Origin: Cupriavidus sp. EM10
Lineage (GTDB): Bacteria; Pseudomonadota; Gammaproteobacteria; Burkholderiales; Burkholderiaceae
Length of the DNA stretch: 64,000 nt
Direction of reading: 5' to 3'
Assembly (NCBI RefSeq): GCF_018729255.1
Contig: NZ_CP076061.1
Span: 1,736,001 to 1,800,000, forward strand
Positions 1-8,504 of the stretch are shown in pieces. The translations under genes and the position numbers were made by a program. A model generated the notes under the pieces. That model saw nothing but the letters and a program-made list of their open reading frames with translations, was not told where the DNA came from and searched no databases. Every line of letters begins with the position of its first letter. Position 1 is the first letter of the stretch.

Positions 1-1941
1 GCGATACCAGGTGGACGTCAGGTTTTCCAGCACGTTGTGCACGGCCTGCCATTCGCCCAGGTGGATGTGGGCGGCCACCGACATCAGCAGCGTCTCGGCC
101 GGATACCACTGGCCATTGAAGTAGATGCCCGACTGGCGCGGCTCGGTGCGAGCCGGCACCGGCTTGGTCTCGCGGCAGATCTCGGCCAGCTGGTCCTCGA
201 ACCATGCGGCGAAGCGCGGGGCGTCGAACATTTCGCTGCTCTCGGCGCGCGGGCGGATCGACTGGCGGATGTTGTCGAGCTGCTGCACGTCGGCAGCCAG
301 CGCGCAGGCCACTTCCACGTAGCGTTCCTCGGTGTCGCAGATCAGTTCGTCCAGGCCGGCGGCGTGCAGGAATGGCGCGGACACGCGCTGGTGGAACGTG
401 CCCCCGGCGAAGCTCACCACGGGCACGCCCATCCAGATGGCATCGCAGGTCGTGGTGCCGCCCGTGACCGGTGCGGTGTCGAGTGCGATGTCTATCCGGT
501 GGTAGGTCACGTACTGGTTGTTGCCGTCGCGGTTGATCAGCTCCACGCGCGAGGTGTCGATGCCGTAGGCCGCCATGCGTTCGTACAACATCTCGCGGAC
601 GCCGTCCTTGTCGCAGCCGGCTGCCTCCACCAGCATCCGGGAGTTCGGGCAGCGCGCCAGCACGGCGCTCCACAGCCGCATGGTCTTGGGGCCGAGCTTG
701 GCGATGGTGTTGCACGAGCCGAAGGTGATATAGCCGTTGGCGAGCGCCGGCGTCGGCTGCACGCGGTAGCGGCCGTCGTAGATCTTCAGCGGGTTGGTGA
801 CGATCGGGTGGAATGCACTGAACACCGGCGCACGCAGCAGCTTTTCGGTGTAGTTGTGGTCGAAGCCTTCGGGGTCGGCCGTCCAGTCTGTCACCCGGTA
901 CTCGATCTGCGCCATGCCCGTGGTGCCGGGGTAGCCGAGCCAGGTCAGCTGCTTCGGCGCCAGACGCTGCACCATGTAGGTCAGCGGCGACGCGCCGGTG
1001 TAGCCGCCAAGGTCGATCATCACGTCGCACCGCTGGGCGCGCACCGCCTTGACGACTTCGGCCTCGGACATCTTGAAGAGGCTGTGGAAGCCTTCGGCGT
1101 AGACGCGGATCTTCTTCGTGATGTTGTCGTTGACGTTCGACAGCGAGAACAGATGCACCTCGAAGCGGGTACGGTCCAGGTTGGCGATCAGCGGGATCAG
1201 GAAGTATGCGCAGGCGTGGCGGCGCAGGTCGTTCGACAGGATGCCGATCCGGATGCGCTGGCCTTCGCTGGCCTGCATTTCCGGGCCGTCGATTTTCGTG
1301 CGAGCCAGTGTCTGCGCCCAGTCCGTGGCCTCCCGGCGCAATTCCTCGGCGCCGATGGTTTCGTCATAGAGCAGCGAGAACAGCAGGTTGGACCGGTTCA
1401 CGCGCTGCGTGGGATCGAGGGCGCAGGCATGGCGAAAGACCGGGATCGCTTCGATCGTGCTGCCCGATTCGCGCAATGCCGCCGCGTAGTTGCCAACCGC
1501 GACCGGGTCGTTGGGCAGCAGCGCCGCGGCCTTTTCGCCCGCCAGACGCGCTTCGAAATAGTCGCCGTTGTAGAAGCTGGCCGTGCCCAGCGTCTGCCAG
1601 AGATGGCCCGACGCGGGCTGCAGTTCAAGACTGCGCTTGAGCAGTGGGATGCCCTTGTCGTAGTTCTCCAACTGGACTTCGAGCGCGCCGCACAAGCCCA
1701 GGAAGCCCGAGTGGTTCGGAAAGCGGCGCACCCCCGCCTCGGCCAGGCGCAGTGCCTCTTCGTTGTGGTTCAGGCCCGAAAGCGCCAGCGATTCGAGGTA
1801 ATAGCCATCGGGCATCGTCCCGGAAATGCGCTTGGCGGCCCGCGCGTGCTTCAGGGCTTCCGCATACTTGTTGGCGTTGTAGGCATTCCAGGCGTGCTGG
1901 ATCATCCGCTGCGCGGGACCCATCGAAACGTTCTTGTTCAT
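1..1941 (-). CDS. TPR / O-GlcNAc-transferase-type (SPINDLY family) glycosyltransferase, 3' end cut by window edge
   Basis: Reading leftward from the ATG at 1939-1941 the frame stays open for 647 codons to base 1, so the gene runs off the window. Residues ~1-190 read as TPR-like repeats (ALKHARAAKRISG, LGTASFYNGDYFEARLAGE). From ~205 on it matches the GT41 catalytic region: DLRRHACAYFL near 233, LGYPGTTG at 335-342, and a later GGTTTCDAIWMGVPVVSFAG block that normally binds the UDP-sugar. It is probably a cytoplasmic protein O-glycosyltransferase. It lies last in the minus-strand flagellar block, ~200 bp below the fhlB-like gene, so flagellin (6630-7820) is the obvious substrate candidate; that is inference from position. 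The long frame on the opposite strand is its shadow. Confidence 0.88.
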   Translation of the reverse strand, partial: MNKNVSMGPAQRMIQHAWNAYNANKYAEALKHARAAKRISGTMPDGYYLESLALSGLNHNEEALRLAEAGVRRFPNHSGFLGLCGALEVQLENYDKGIPLLKRSLELQPASGHLWQTLGTASFYNGDYFEARLAGEKAAALLPNDPVAVGNYAAALRESGSTIEAIPVFRHACALDPTQRVNRSNLLFSLLYDETIGAEELRREATDWAQTLARTKIDGPEMQASEGQRIRIGILSNDLRRHACAYFLIPLIANLDRTRFEVHLFSLSNVNDNITKKIRVYAEGFHSLFKMSEAEVVKAVRAQRCDVMIDLGGYTGASPLTYMVQRLAPKQLTWLGYPGTTGMAQIEYRVTDWTADPEGFDHNYTEKLLRAPVFSAFHPIVTNPLKIYDGRYRVQPTPALANGYITFGSCNTIAKLGPKTMRLWSAVLARCPNSRMLVEAAGCDKDGVREMLYERMAAYGIDTSRVELINRDGNNQYVTYHRIDIALDTAPVTGGTTTCDAIWMGVPVVSFAGGTFHQRVSAPFLHAAGLDELICDTEERYVEVACALAADVQQLDNIRQSIRPRAESSEMFDAPRFAAWFEDQLAEICRETKPVPARTEPRQSGIYFNGQWYPAETLLMSVAAHIHLGEWQAVHNVLENLTSTWYR

Positions 1942-2141
1942 GGCGTTGTGTGCGAAGGCGCGGTGTCGACCCGTGCGAAACGGACGGGCTGATCGGTGCC
2001 TGCACAGTAACAAGGGACGTTCTGCGCCAGCGGCCGGAACACGGGCCGAAATTGGCGCTATTTCAAGCCGGGCGCGGCACGGGTGCCGCTTTCGGCGCCC
2101 AGGCGCCCCCGCGTTGCGCAGGGGACGGCCTGGCGCTGGCG

Positions 2142-2444
2142 TCAGGGCAGGGCGGCGGGAACGCCTTCGGCGGCGGCGTCGGAGCCGTCCATCCGGTGCA
2201 GCCACGCCAGCAGTTCGGCCACGGCCACATAGAGCTGCGGCGGGATCTGGCTGTCCAGGTCAACCTGCATCAGCAGGTTCACCAGCGCCGGGGACCCGTG
2301 CACGTAGACGCCGGCGTCGCGGGCGCGCGTGATGATGGCCTCGGCGGACATGCCGTAGCCCTTGGCCACCACGCGGGGCGCGTTGTCGTTGGCCTGGTAG
2401 GAAAGGGCGACGGCGGCGCCGCGATCGGACGGATGGTCGCTCAT
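2142..2444 (-). CDS. FlhB C-terminal-like protein (FhlB type, EscU/YscU family)
   Basis: This 100-residue protein consists only of the cytoplasmic C-terminal domain of FlhB/EscU export-switch proteins, with the conserved stretches AVALSYQANDNAPRVVAKG (13-31) and SPALVNLLMQVDLDSQIPP (52-70). It has no membrane segments and lacks the NPTH autocleavage motif of full-length FlhB. Its ATG overlaps the stop of the upstream FliK-like gene (ATGA, 2441-2444), so the two are translationally coupled. Such FhlB proteins can partly replace the cleaved FlhB C-domain in substrate switching during flagellar export. The assignment is by motif and by neighbourhood. Confidence 0.85.
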   Translation of the reverse strand: MSDHPSDRGAAVALSYQANDNAPRVVAKGYGMSAEAIITRARDAGVYVHGSPALVNLLMQVDLDSQIPPQLYVAVAELLAWLHRMDGSDAAAEGVPAALP

Positions 2445-3784
2445 GCTGGCAGGGCGATGACAGTGGGCGTCGACGGCGCGTCCTGCGTCGACACGTTCAT
2501 GTTCAGCAGCGAGATGCCGCGTGCCTCCAGCTGCGCGCGGAAGTCCGCGCGGCCCTGGATCAGGCGGGCGGCGGCATCGGAATCATTGGCGACGAAGCGG
2601 GCCTCAAGCCCTTGCGCGCCAAGCGTCAGCACGGCGTCCACGCTGCCCAGCGCCGGCAGGTTCAGGCGCAGGCGGGTGCTCCAGGTGGCCGCTTCGGCCG
2701 ACGCGCCGCCAGCCTCGTGGCCGTGCTCGCGGGTGATTTCCCAGTCGACGGGCATGCCGGGCCACGCGTCGATGGTGGCGCGGAACTGCTGCGAGGCCAG
2801 TAGTTCCAGCTGCTGGCGCACCACGCCTTCACTGGACGGATGGATCGGCGGCCCCGTATCGGGCTGTGCCTGGGCCGGGGCTGCGGCGTCCGGCGCGTTC
2901 CAGCTGGCCACGATGGCGGCGCGCTGGGCCTGCGCAGCGTGGTGGCCTTCGTGCGAGATCTCGGCGGTCACCTGATAGGCGTGCGCAGCGGCGGATGCAT
3001 GCGCGGCCAGGCGCTGCTCGGCGGCGGCGCTCTGCGGCGTCTGCGGTCCCGTCGCGGTATTGGGCGGGTTCGGTGCCGTGTCAGCCGCATGCGGCTGACC
3101 ATGCGGGCCATGGGCGGGCACGCCGGTGGACAGCGGATAGATGACCGGCCGCGTCAGTTCTGCCAGGATCGCCGCGCTTGGCGGGGGCAGCGGACTGGGC
3201 GCCGCAGGGCCGCCATACGGCAGCAGGGCCGCCGGTGCCGGTGCGGCAGGCGAGGCGGAAGCCGACGGGGCCTGCGGCGACGCCGGGGCCTGGGCCGGAT
3301 TGCGCAGCGAAGCCTGGGGTTCCTGCAGCAGCGTGGACAACGGGCGCTGGCCCATCACCCACTGCGTCAGGTGCGATTCGTAGAACAGGCCGCTCTGGTC
3401 GACAAAGCGGGCCAGTGCACTGGCCAGGTCCTGCGTGGCGCCGGGCTGGCCCGCTGGCGAGGTCGCCAGCAGCGGCGAGTTTGGCCGTGCCGGCACGGCA
3501 TCTCCGGCCTCGAACAGGTCCAGGATGGCCTTGGCGGCAAAGCTCAGCGTCTCACGCGTGGAGGTGGTCTGCCCCGGCAGGCGCGGATCGGCGCCGCCCG
3601 GGGTCAGCGCGTTCGGCTGGCGGGCCTGGACGGTCTCGCCGGTCGACGACTGCACGTCGCCCTGCGCCACGTCCTGCACGGGCATCAGCGCCGCGAGCTT
3701 GTCGATGGCCATCGCGGGACGCGATAGCTGCGGGTCCGGAGCCTGATGCGGGATCAGGCTGGAAGGAATCTGGATGCCGGTCAT
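2441..3784 (-). CDS. FliK-like flagellar hook-length control protein
   Basis: A 447-residue protein with a long Pro/Ala/Gln-rich middle (~130-300) and a compact C-terminal domain at ~320-430 (VRQQLELLASQQFRATIDAWPGMPVDWEI, then LNLPALGSVDAVLTLGAQGLEARFVA). This is the Flg_hook layout of FliK: a flexible ruler followed by the domain that contacts FlhB. The next gene is an FhlB-type partner overlapping by 4 bp, which supports the call. It sits outside a main hook gene cluster, so it may be a second FliK paralogue; a primary fliK would be expected elsewhere in the genome. Confidence 0.82.
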   Translation of the reverse strand: MTGIQIPSSLIPHQAPDPQLSRPAMAIDKLAALMPVQDVAQGDVQSSTGETVQARQPNALTPGGADPRLPGQTTSTRETLSFAAKAILDLFEAGDAVPARPNSPLLATSPAGQPGATQDLASALARFVDQSGLFYESHLTQWVMGQRPLSTLLQEPQASLRNPAQAPASPQAPSASASPAAPAPAALLPYGGPAAPSPLPPPSAAILAELTRPVIYPLSTGVPAHGPHGQPHAADTAPNPPNTATGPQTPQSAAAEQRLAAHASAAAHAYQVTAEISHEGHHAAQAQRAAIVASWNAPDAAAPAQAQPDTGPPIHPSSEGVVRQQLELLASQQFRATIDAWPGMPVDWEITREHGHEAGGASAEAATWSTRLRLNLPALGSVDAVLTLGAQGLEARFVANDSDAAARLIQGRADFRAQLEARGISLLNMNVSTQDAPSTPTVIALPA

Positions 3785-3831
3785 GGACGCGTGTCAGCGA
3801 TAGGAGCGGATGCGATACGCGTCGCGCCGTT

Positions 3832-3850
3832 CCCTCCGCCAGGCGGAGGG
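3832..3850 (-). terminator. Perfect 9-bp inverted repeat between fliT and the FliK-like gene
   Basis: CCCTCCGCC and GGCGGAGGG are separated by one base, so the practical hairpin has about seven pairs and a small loop. It starts 8 bp after the fliT stop and lies 48-66 bp upstream of the FliK-like start. No T-run follows on the minus strand. It may attenuate or process the transcript rather than end it. Confidence 0.4.
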
Positions 3851-3857
3851 CGCGCGA

Positions 3858-4190
3858 TCAAATGGCGCCGTAGGCGGCCGACAGTTCGAGCTTGCGGCGC
3901 GAGTTGTTGAGCAGGGCGCCCAGTTCGGCCAGGCGCGGCATGGTCAGGTCGCGGATGCGGGCGTCGTAGGCCAGGATGCGCTCGAGCAGCTGGAAGCGGC
4001 GCAGGCGCTCGTCGTCGGTGAACGGCACGCTGTGGTCGAGCATGCGCAGGCGATCCACTTCGGCCATATAGACCTTCTGCAGATCGGTCAGCGCATCCCA
4101 GTTCGACGCGCGTGCGGCGTCGAGCATCTGCTCGGAGAGCACCAGGAGCTCTTCGTAGCTGCGAACGATGGGGGACATGGCAAACATCAT
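3858..4190 (-). CDS. fliT: FliT-like flagellar export chaperone
   Basis: I take the ATG at 4188-4190, which shares one base with the fliS stop codon (TGATG coupling); a longer frame upstream only reads through fliS. The resulting 110-residue protein is small, charged and almost wholly helical (EELLVLSEQMLDAARASNWD, RRFQLLERILAYDARIRDL), the expected size and character for FliT. FliT is the cytoplasmic chaperone of the filament cap protein FliD, and fliD lies just upstream after fliS. FliT sequences diverge strongly, so the identification depends on gene order as well as composition. Confidence 0.82.
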   Translation of the reverse strand: MMFAMSPIVRSYEELLVLSEQMLDAARASNWDALTDLQKVYMAEVDRLRMLDHSVPFTDDERLRRFQLLERILAYDARIRDLTMPRLAELGALLNNSRRKLELSAAYGAI

Positions 4191-4639
4191 CAGTTGTCCT
4201 GCAAAACGGGGGGTGAGGCCACGGCCGGCTCTGCCGGCATGGCGTTCGCGGGTGCGGCCGGATCGATGGCGGCCCATGCCGAGGACAGGTTCTCGAGCAG
4301 GGCGTCCACTTCGGACAGCATGTCGGCGTCGCTGTGCAGGTTGGCCAGCATCAGGCGACGCGTCATGTATTCATACAGCGATTCGAGGTTGGCGGAGATT
4401 TCCCCGCCCGCCTCGTGGTCCAGCACCGCGCGCAGGCCGTTGTCGATGATGTTGATGGCCTTGGAGATCGCATTGCCGCGCGCTTCGAGCTCGCCGTTTT
4501 CCAGATGGAACTTCGCCCGGGCGATGGCCGACCGCGCGCCGTCGTACAGCATGACGATCAGCTTGTGCGGACTGGCACTCATCACCCCGGTCTGGACGCC
4601 GACCTGGGCATAGGCGTTGATACCTTGGCGCGCGAACAT
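4190..4639 (-). CDS. fliS: FliS, flagellin export chaperone
   Basis: A 149-residue protein with clear FliS features: NAYAQVGVQTGVMSASPHKLIVMLYDGA at the start, then AISKAINIIDNGLRAVLDHEAGGEISANLESLYEYM (~57-92), the helices that clasp the flagellin C-terminus. The tail after ~125 is Ala/Pro rich and probably disordered, a little longer than in enteric FliS. It binds flagellin in the cytoplasm and stops premature polymerisation before export. It lies 17 bp below fliD and is coupled to fliT by a one-base overlap. Confidence 0.95.
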   Translation of the reverse strand: MFARQGINAYAQVGVQTGVMSASPHKLIVMLYDGARSAIARAKFHLENGELEARGNAISKAINIIDNGLRAVLDHEAGGEISANLESLYEYMTRRLMLANLHSDADMLSEVDALLENLSSAWAAIDPAAPANAMPAEPAVASPPVLQDN

Positions 4640-4656
4640 TGCGAAACTCCGTGTGG

Positions 4657-6075
4657 TTACTTCTTGCTGCTGGACGTCAGGGACGAGAACTGCTGCGTCA
4701 GGTAGCTGCTGGTCTGGTTCATCTGCGAAACCAGCAGGTCCAGCTGGGTAAACTGCGCGCGGTAGCGGTCCATCGTGGCGGTGATGCGGTTCTGCGTGTC
4801 GCTGTACTTGGTTTCCAGGTTCTTCAGCGTCGTCGTCAGGCTGTCGGTGGCCGCGCTCAGCGCGCCGCCTGAGGCGTTCAGGCCGTCGACGTAGTCGGTG
4901 ACGGTCTTGCCCATGCCCGACGCGCCGTTGGTGCCCGAGAAGAACGCGGTCATGCCCGTGAGGTTGTTGGCAATGGCCTTGGTCAGCTTGTCGTCGTTAA
5001 CCTTCAGCGAGCCGGAGTTCGAGCTGTCGAGGCTGAACTCGACACCCATGTCGGACAACGTGACCATGCCGCCCTTGCCGTCGGACATCGGGGTGGTCAG
5101 CGTCGAGCGCATCTGCGTCAGGATGTTGCGCAGCGTGCTGTCACCGTTCAGGGCGCCCTTGGTGCCGGCGTCGGTGTCGAAGGCGGTCAGCGTCTTGGCG
5201 GCTGACAGCACGTTGTTGTAGGCGGTGACAAAGCCCTGCACGGCGGCCTTGATCGACGCGTCGTCGCGCGTCACGCTCATGCTGGTGGTGCCGGTGGCTG
5301 TCAGCGTCAGGGTCACGCCCTGCGCGGCTTCGGCCACGGTATTGGTCTGGCTGGTGATGTCGATGCCGTTGATCGTCAGCGCGGCGTCGGCCGCCTTGAC
5401 CTTCTCCTGCATGCCGCTCGGCTGCGTGGCCTGGGCCGGATCGTAACCGACAATGTCGTTCACGGCGCTGTTGTCCGCGGAGACGCGCATTTGCGACTGC
5501 GTGCCGGTCTTGTCGGACGTCAGCACCAGGTGGTAGGGCGTGCCGCTGCCGTCGTTGATGATGCTGGCCGTCACGCCAATGCCGGCCTTGTTGATCGAGT
5601 CACGGATGCCTTGCAGCGACGTGTCCGAACCGATCGTCACGGTCTTGGTGCTGGTCGGCGTGCCGCCGGTGGCCAGGTTGGCGCCGAAGTCGATCGTGAT
5701 CGTGCCGGCGCCGACTGCGGCGGTCTGGTCCGCCACCTGCTTCGACACCAGGCTCTGGGCCTGGGCCAGCGAGGTCACGTTGATGTTGTAGCTGCCCGCC
5801 ACGGCGTTGGTGCCGGTGGTGGCGGACAGCACGCTGCTGTTGCCGACCGCCGCCTTCACGGCGCCGAACGTCGACGCGGTGGCCAGCGTCTTGGCGGCGG
5901 CGGAGTAGGCGTCCAGCACGCTCTTGACGGTGCCGTAGCCGCTCAGCTGCGACTGGTAGCTGGTGGCCTGGGTGTTGATCTGGTCGAGCGCGGTGTTTTC
6001 GTTCGTCTGGAGCTTGTCGAGCAGGCTCTGCAGATCAAGGTTGGAGCCGATGCCGATGGAGGAGATCGATGCCAT
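4657..6075 (-). CDS. fliD: FliD, flagellar filament cap protein (HAP2)
   Basis: A 472-residue FliD. The N-terminal domain starts SIGIGSNLDLQSLLDKLQTNE (about 4-25) and has TSYQSQLSGYGTVKSVLDAY. The centre is Thr/Ala/Gly-rich beta structure with repeated TITIDFGANL-type strands. The C-terminal coiled-coil region ends NRITATMDRYRAQFTQLDLLVSQMNQTSSYL (~425-460), typical of the part that packs into the filament. FliD forms the pentameric cap under which exported flagellin folds. It reads on the minus strand after flaG and before fliS, the usual beta-proteobacterial order. Confidence 0.95.
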   Translation of the reverse strand: MASISSIGIGSNLDLQSLLDKLQTNENTALDQINTQATSYQSQLSGYGTVKSVLDAYSAAAKTLATASTFGAVKAAVGNSSVLSATTGTNAVAGSYNINVTSLAQAQSLVSKQVADQTAAVGAGTITIDFGANLATGGTPTSTKTVTIGSDTSLQGIRDSINKAGIGVTASIINDGSGTPYHLVLTSDKTGTQSQMRVSADNSAVNDIVGYDPAQATQPSGMQEKVKAADAALTINGIDITSQTNTVAEAAQGVTLTLTATGTTSMSVTRDDASIKAAVQGFVTAYNNVLSAAKTLTAFDTDAGTKGALNGDSTLRNILTQMRSTLTTPMSDGKGGMVTLSDMGVEFSLDSSNSGSLKVNDDKLTKAIANNLTGMTAFFSGTNGASGMGKTVTDYVDGLNASGGALSAATDSLTTTLKNLETKYSDTQNRITATMDRYRAQFTQLDLLVSQMNQTSSYLTQQFSSLTSSSKK

Positions 6076-6125
6076 GGTTTTCTACCTGTTGTTATCGCTT
6101 CAACTGATATTGGACTTGCGGTGAA

Positions 6126-6503
6126 TCAGACGGCGTGGCTGACGAACAGCCCCTGGAGCTTGTCGATGGCGCGTGCGAAGCGCAGCACCTCCTCGCTGGG
6201 CAACTGGCGGATCAGCTCGCCGGTTTCCTTGTCCACGACCTTGGTGATCACACGGTGGGTGGTGTCGTCGATCTCGAACCGCAGGCCGATCGACGTGGTC
6301 TTGAGCACGTCGACGAGTTCTTCCACGGCGGCTGCCATGTTGCCGGGGATATTGCCCGAGCCGGCATGGCTGCCGGTGTCCTGGGCTGCGGCGGCCGGGC
6401 GCACGGCGTCGGCGGCGGTGGCCGGCACGGCGGGTGCCGGGCTGACAGCCACGGGTTCGGCGGTGATGCGTGCCGGCATGGATACAGGGGTGGAAGATGC
6501 CAT
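6126..6503 (-). CDS. flaG: FlaG family flagellar protein
   Basis: A 125-residue protein with a low-complexity Ala/Pro/Val-rich first half and a conserved FlaG domain in the second half (residues ~65-125). The domain shows LRFEIDDTTHRVITKVVDKETGELIRQLP followed by SEEVLRFARAIDKLQGLFV, a near-signature sequence. FlaG proteins affect filament length in other bacteria; the mechanism is not settled. It sits between fliC and fliD on the same strand, 50 bp before fliD. Confidence 0.93.
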   Translation of the reverse strand: MASSTPVSMPARITAEPVAVSPAPAVPATAADAVRPAAAAQDTGSHAGSGNIPGNMAAAVEELVDVLKTTSIGLRFEIDDTTHRVITKVVDKETGELIRQLPSEEVLRFARAIDKLQGLFVSHAV

Positions 6504-6553
6504 GGTCAGCTCCGTCCGGTAGGGCAGGAAAAACTGTACGGTTGAAATGCTTT

Positions 6554-6613
6554 GCAGGCAGCGGTCTGCCTGCGAAACACTCCAGCAAAAAAACCGGGCC
6601 TTGCGGCCCGGTT
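6554..6613 (-). terminator. Rho-independent terminator of fliC, preceded downstream by a second hairpin
   Basis: On the minus strand, 17 bp after the fliC stop, AACCGGGCC (6605-6613) pairs with GGCCCGGTT (6592-6600) around a 4-base loop and runs into a T tract (6585-6593): a textbook intrinsic terminator. A further 8-bp hairpin, GCAGGCAG/CTGCCTGC (6554-6573, 4-base loop), follows it. Together they separate the abundant fliC transcript from flaG-fliD. Confidence 0.9.
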
Positions 6614-6629
6614 TCTTGCGGCGCGGCGA

Positions 6630-7820
6630 TTAACGCAGCAGCGACAGCACGTTTTGCGTGGTCTGGTTCGCTTGCGACAGCACCGACGTACCAGCTTGTT
6701 GCAGGATCTGCGCGCGGGTCATGTTCGACACTTCCGTTGCGTAGTCAGCGTCTTCGATGCGCGAACGCGAAGCCGACAGGTTGTTCACCGTCGTGCTCAG
6801 GTTGTTGATCGTCGATTCGAAGCGGTTCTGCACAGCACCCAGGCTCGAGCGCAGGTTGTCAACCGTTGCCAGGGCCTTGTCCAGCGTGGCCAGCGGGTTG
6901 GTCGTGGCCGGTTGCTGGAAGTCCGAAGCCTGCAGCGACGAACCGGTCAGCGTGAAGCCGGCGGTCTGGCCGTTGACCGATGCGTCGGTCGGCTTGACGG
7001 CGATGTACATCGTGGCGGACGTGGCGGTACCGTTGCCAGCGAAGCCCTTCGACGACAGAGCGGCGTCGTCGGCGGCGGTCAGGCCGGTCATGCTCACTTG
7101 CACGAACCAGTTGCCGTTCGAGTCAGCCACCACGTTCTGTGCGTTCACGGCAGCCGAGGTGTTCAGGCCCAGAGCGCGCTGGATGTCGGCGGCGGAGACG
7201 CCGGTTGCCGAAGCGCCGGTCACCGGCGTGGCCGAGCCCAGAGCAGCTTGAGCAGCGGCCGAACCGATCGAAGCCGTTGCGCCTTGCGGGCCGGCGACGC
7301 TGAAGCCAGCAACGCCCAGGGTAGCGGACGTGATCTGCTTCAGGGCGATCGAAATCGTTTCGCTGTCGTTGGCGCCAACCTGGATCGACATGTTTTGGTT
7401 CTTGGCCAGAACCTTCACGCCGTTGAACTGGGTCTGGGCCGACACGCGGTCGATTTCCGACAGACGTTGCTTGATTTCGTCCTGGATCGACTTCAGGTCC
7501 GACGACGAGTTCGTGCCGTTGGCGGCTTGCACCGACAGTTCACGCACACGTTGCAGGTTGTTGTTGACTTCGCTCAGGGCGCCTTCGGTCGTTTGAGCGA
7601 TCGAGATACCGTCGTTGGCGTTACGCGAAGCTTGCGTCAGGCCCTTGATGTTGGCGGTGAAGCGGTTGGCGATGGCTTGACCAGCAGCATCGTCCTTGGC
7701 GCTGTTGATGCGCAGGCCCGACGACAGACGTTGGATCGCGCTGTTCAGCGACGATTGCGACGTATTCAGGTTGCTCTGCGTTTGCAGCGACAGAATGTTG
7801 GTGTTGATGACTTGCGCCAT
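6630..7820 (-). CDS. fliC: Flagellin
   Basis: A 396-residue flagellin with classic ends. The N-terminal D0/D1 region reads [15 protein letters not shown], then [20 protein letters not shown]. The C-terminal region reads [20 protein letters not shown] and ends TQNVLSLLR. The middle (~175-300) is short, Ala/Gly/Thr/Ser-rich and variable, forming the exposed D2/D3 part and offering many Ser/Thr for O-glycosylation. AGGAG lies 8 bases before the ATG. A sigma-28 promoter lies ~100 bp upstream and a strong terminator follows, so it is probably transcribed alone. The long opposite-strand frame here is a codon-bias shadow. Confidence 0.97.
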   Translation of the reverse strand: MAQVINTNILSLQTQSNLNTSQSSLNSAIQRLSSGLRINSAKDDAAGQAIANRFTANIKGLTQASRNANDGISIAQTTEGALSEVNNNLQRVRELSVQAANGTNSSSDLKSIQDEIKQRLSEIDRVSAQTQFNGVKVLAKNQNMSIQVGANDSETISIALKQITSATLGVAGFSVAGPQGATASIGSAAAQAALGSATPVTGASATGVSAADIQRALGLNTSAAVNAQNVVADSNGNWFVQVSMTGLTAADDAALSSKGFAGNGTATSATMYIAVKPTDASVNGQTAGFTLTGSSLQASDFQQPATTNPLATLDKALATVDNLRSSLGAVQNRFESTINNLSTTVNNLSASRSRIEDADYATEVSNMTRAQILQQAGTSVLSQANQTTQNVLSLLR

Positions 7821-7916
7821 GGTACGACTCCTATTTGCAATGTTTTAGGCATTCCGGCGGGTGCCGTAACGTTGGCTGCCTGCAGTGCAGGGCGTAGAGT
7901 GCCTCCGTTGCAAAGG

Positions 7917-7943
7917 TTATCGACCGTGGGTGGGAAGACTTTA
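7917..7943 (-). promoter_or_regulatory. Sigma-28 (FliA) promoter of fliC
   Basis: On the minus strand TAAAGTCT (7936-7943) and GTCGATAA (7917-7924) are separated by exactly 11 bases. The FliA consensus is TAAAGTTT-N11-GCCGATAA, so 14 of 16 bases match with ideal spacing. The -10 ends 96 bp upstream of the fliC ATG, leaving a leader of roughly 85-90 nt. Confidence 0.9.
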
Positions 7944-8105
7944 GAGTGACTTTTGCGCGAGTTGCGGGCGTAGCCGTATCTGGTGTATGGCGGCTGCCCG
8001 GGGCCGGATCCGGCCCGATGTGGCCCGCTATATATATAGGCGGGGCGGCGGCGCGGGCGGTGCCCGGCCCGGCGCCCCGCCTGGCAGGCAGGGCTGCCGG
8101 AGCGT

Positions 8106-8489
8106 TCAGCGGCGCTTGCGGGTGCGCGGAATGAAAAGGCGCACGAAATCCGGCGACGCCTCGGCGTCCAGCATCGCCACGGCGTCTGTCGGCGCGTGGG
8201 CGGGCGTCACCACGGTGATGGCGCGCTTGTAGATCAGCGTCGGGGTGGGATCCTCCTCGGAACGCCCCAGCAGGATCATGTAGTTGTCCGAGGACAGCAC
8301 GATGCCATTGAGGCGCGTGCCATTCGACAGATGCACGACCACCGCGGCACGGCTGGCGCTGTGCGCGGCGAATTGCAGCTGCTGCAGCTTTCTGCTGGGT
8401 CTGGGAGCCTTGATTTCCTTCTTCACAACTTCTCCGGAAGAGCCCGCGAGGGTTCTGGCGGCTGACAACGGTCCGATGATCAGGGACAT
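8106..8489 (-). CDS. Hfq-like (Sm-fold) protein, divergent paralogue
   Basis: Residues ~35-92 follow the Hfq Sm fold: QQLQFAAHSASRAAVVVHLSNGTRLNGIVLSSDNYMILL matches Sm1 (Hfq: [25 protein letters not shown]), and LIYKRAITVVTP matches Sm2 (YKHAISTVVP). The Sm2 His is replaced by Arg, and an insertion (GRSEEDPTPT) separates the two halves. Basic extensions flank the core (KKEIKAPRPSRK before it, RTRKRR at the end), unlike canonical ~80-residue Hfq. I chose the ATG at 8489; an in-frame GTG lies at 8504. It sits upstream of fliC on the same strand but far from the normal hfq-hflX context, so it is probably an accessory RNA-binding protein. RNA binding is inferred from the fold only. Confidence 0.75.
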   Translation of the reverse strand: MSLIIGPLSAARTLAGSSGEVVKKEIKAPRPSRKLQQLQFAAHSASRAAVVVHLSNGTRLNGIVLSSDNYMILLGRSEEDPTPTLIYKRAITVVTPAHAPTDAVAMLDAEASPDFVRLFIPRTRKRR

Positions 8490-8504
8490 TGCATGGGGTC
8501 GCAC

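Noticed and set aside
37..1992. 651-codon plus-strand frame
   Set aside because: It is the opposite strand of the SPINDLY transferase; its His/Arg/Gly-rich product has no domain and follows from G+C codon bias.
6552..7949. 465-codon plus-strand frame over flagellin
   Set aside because: It is antisense to fliC, whose strand has perfect family signatures, a promoter and a terminator.
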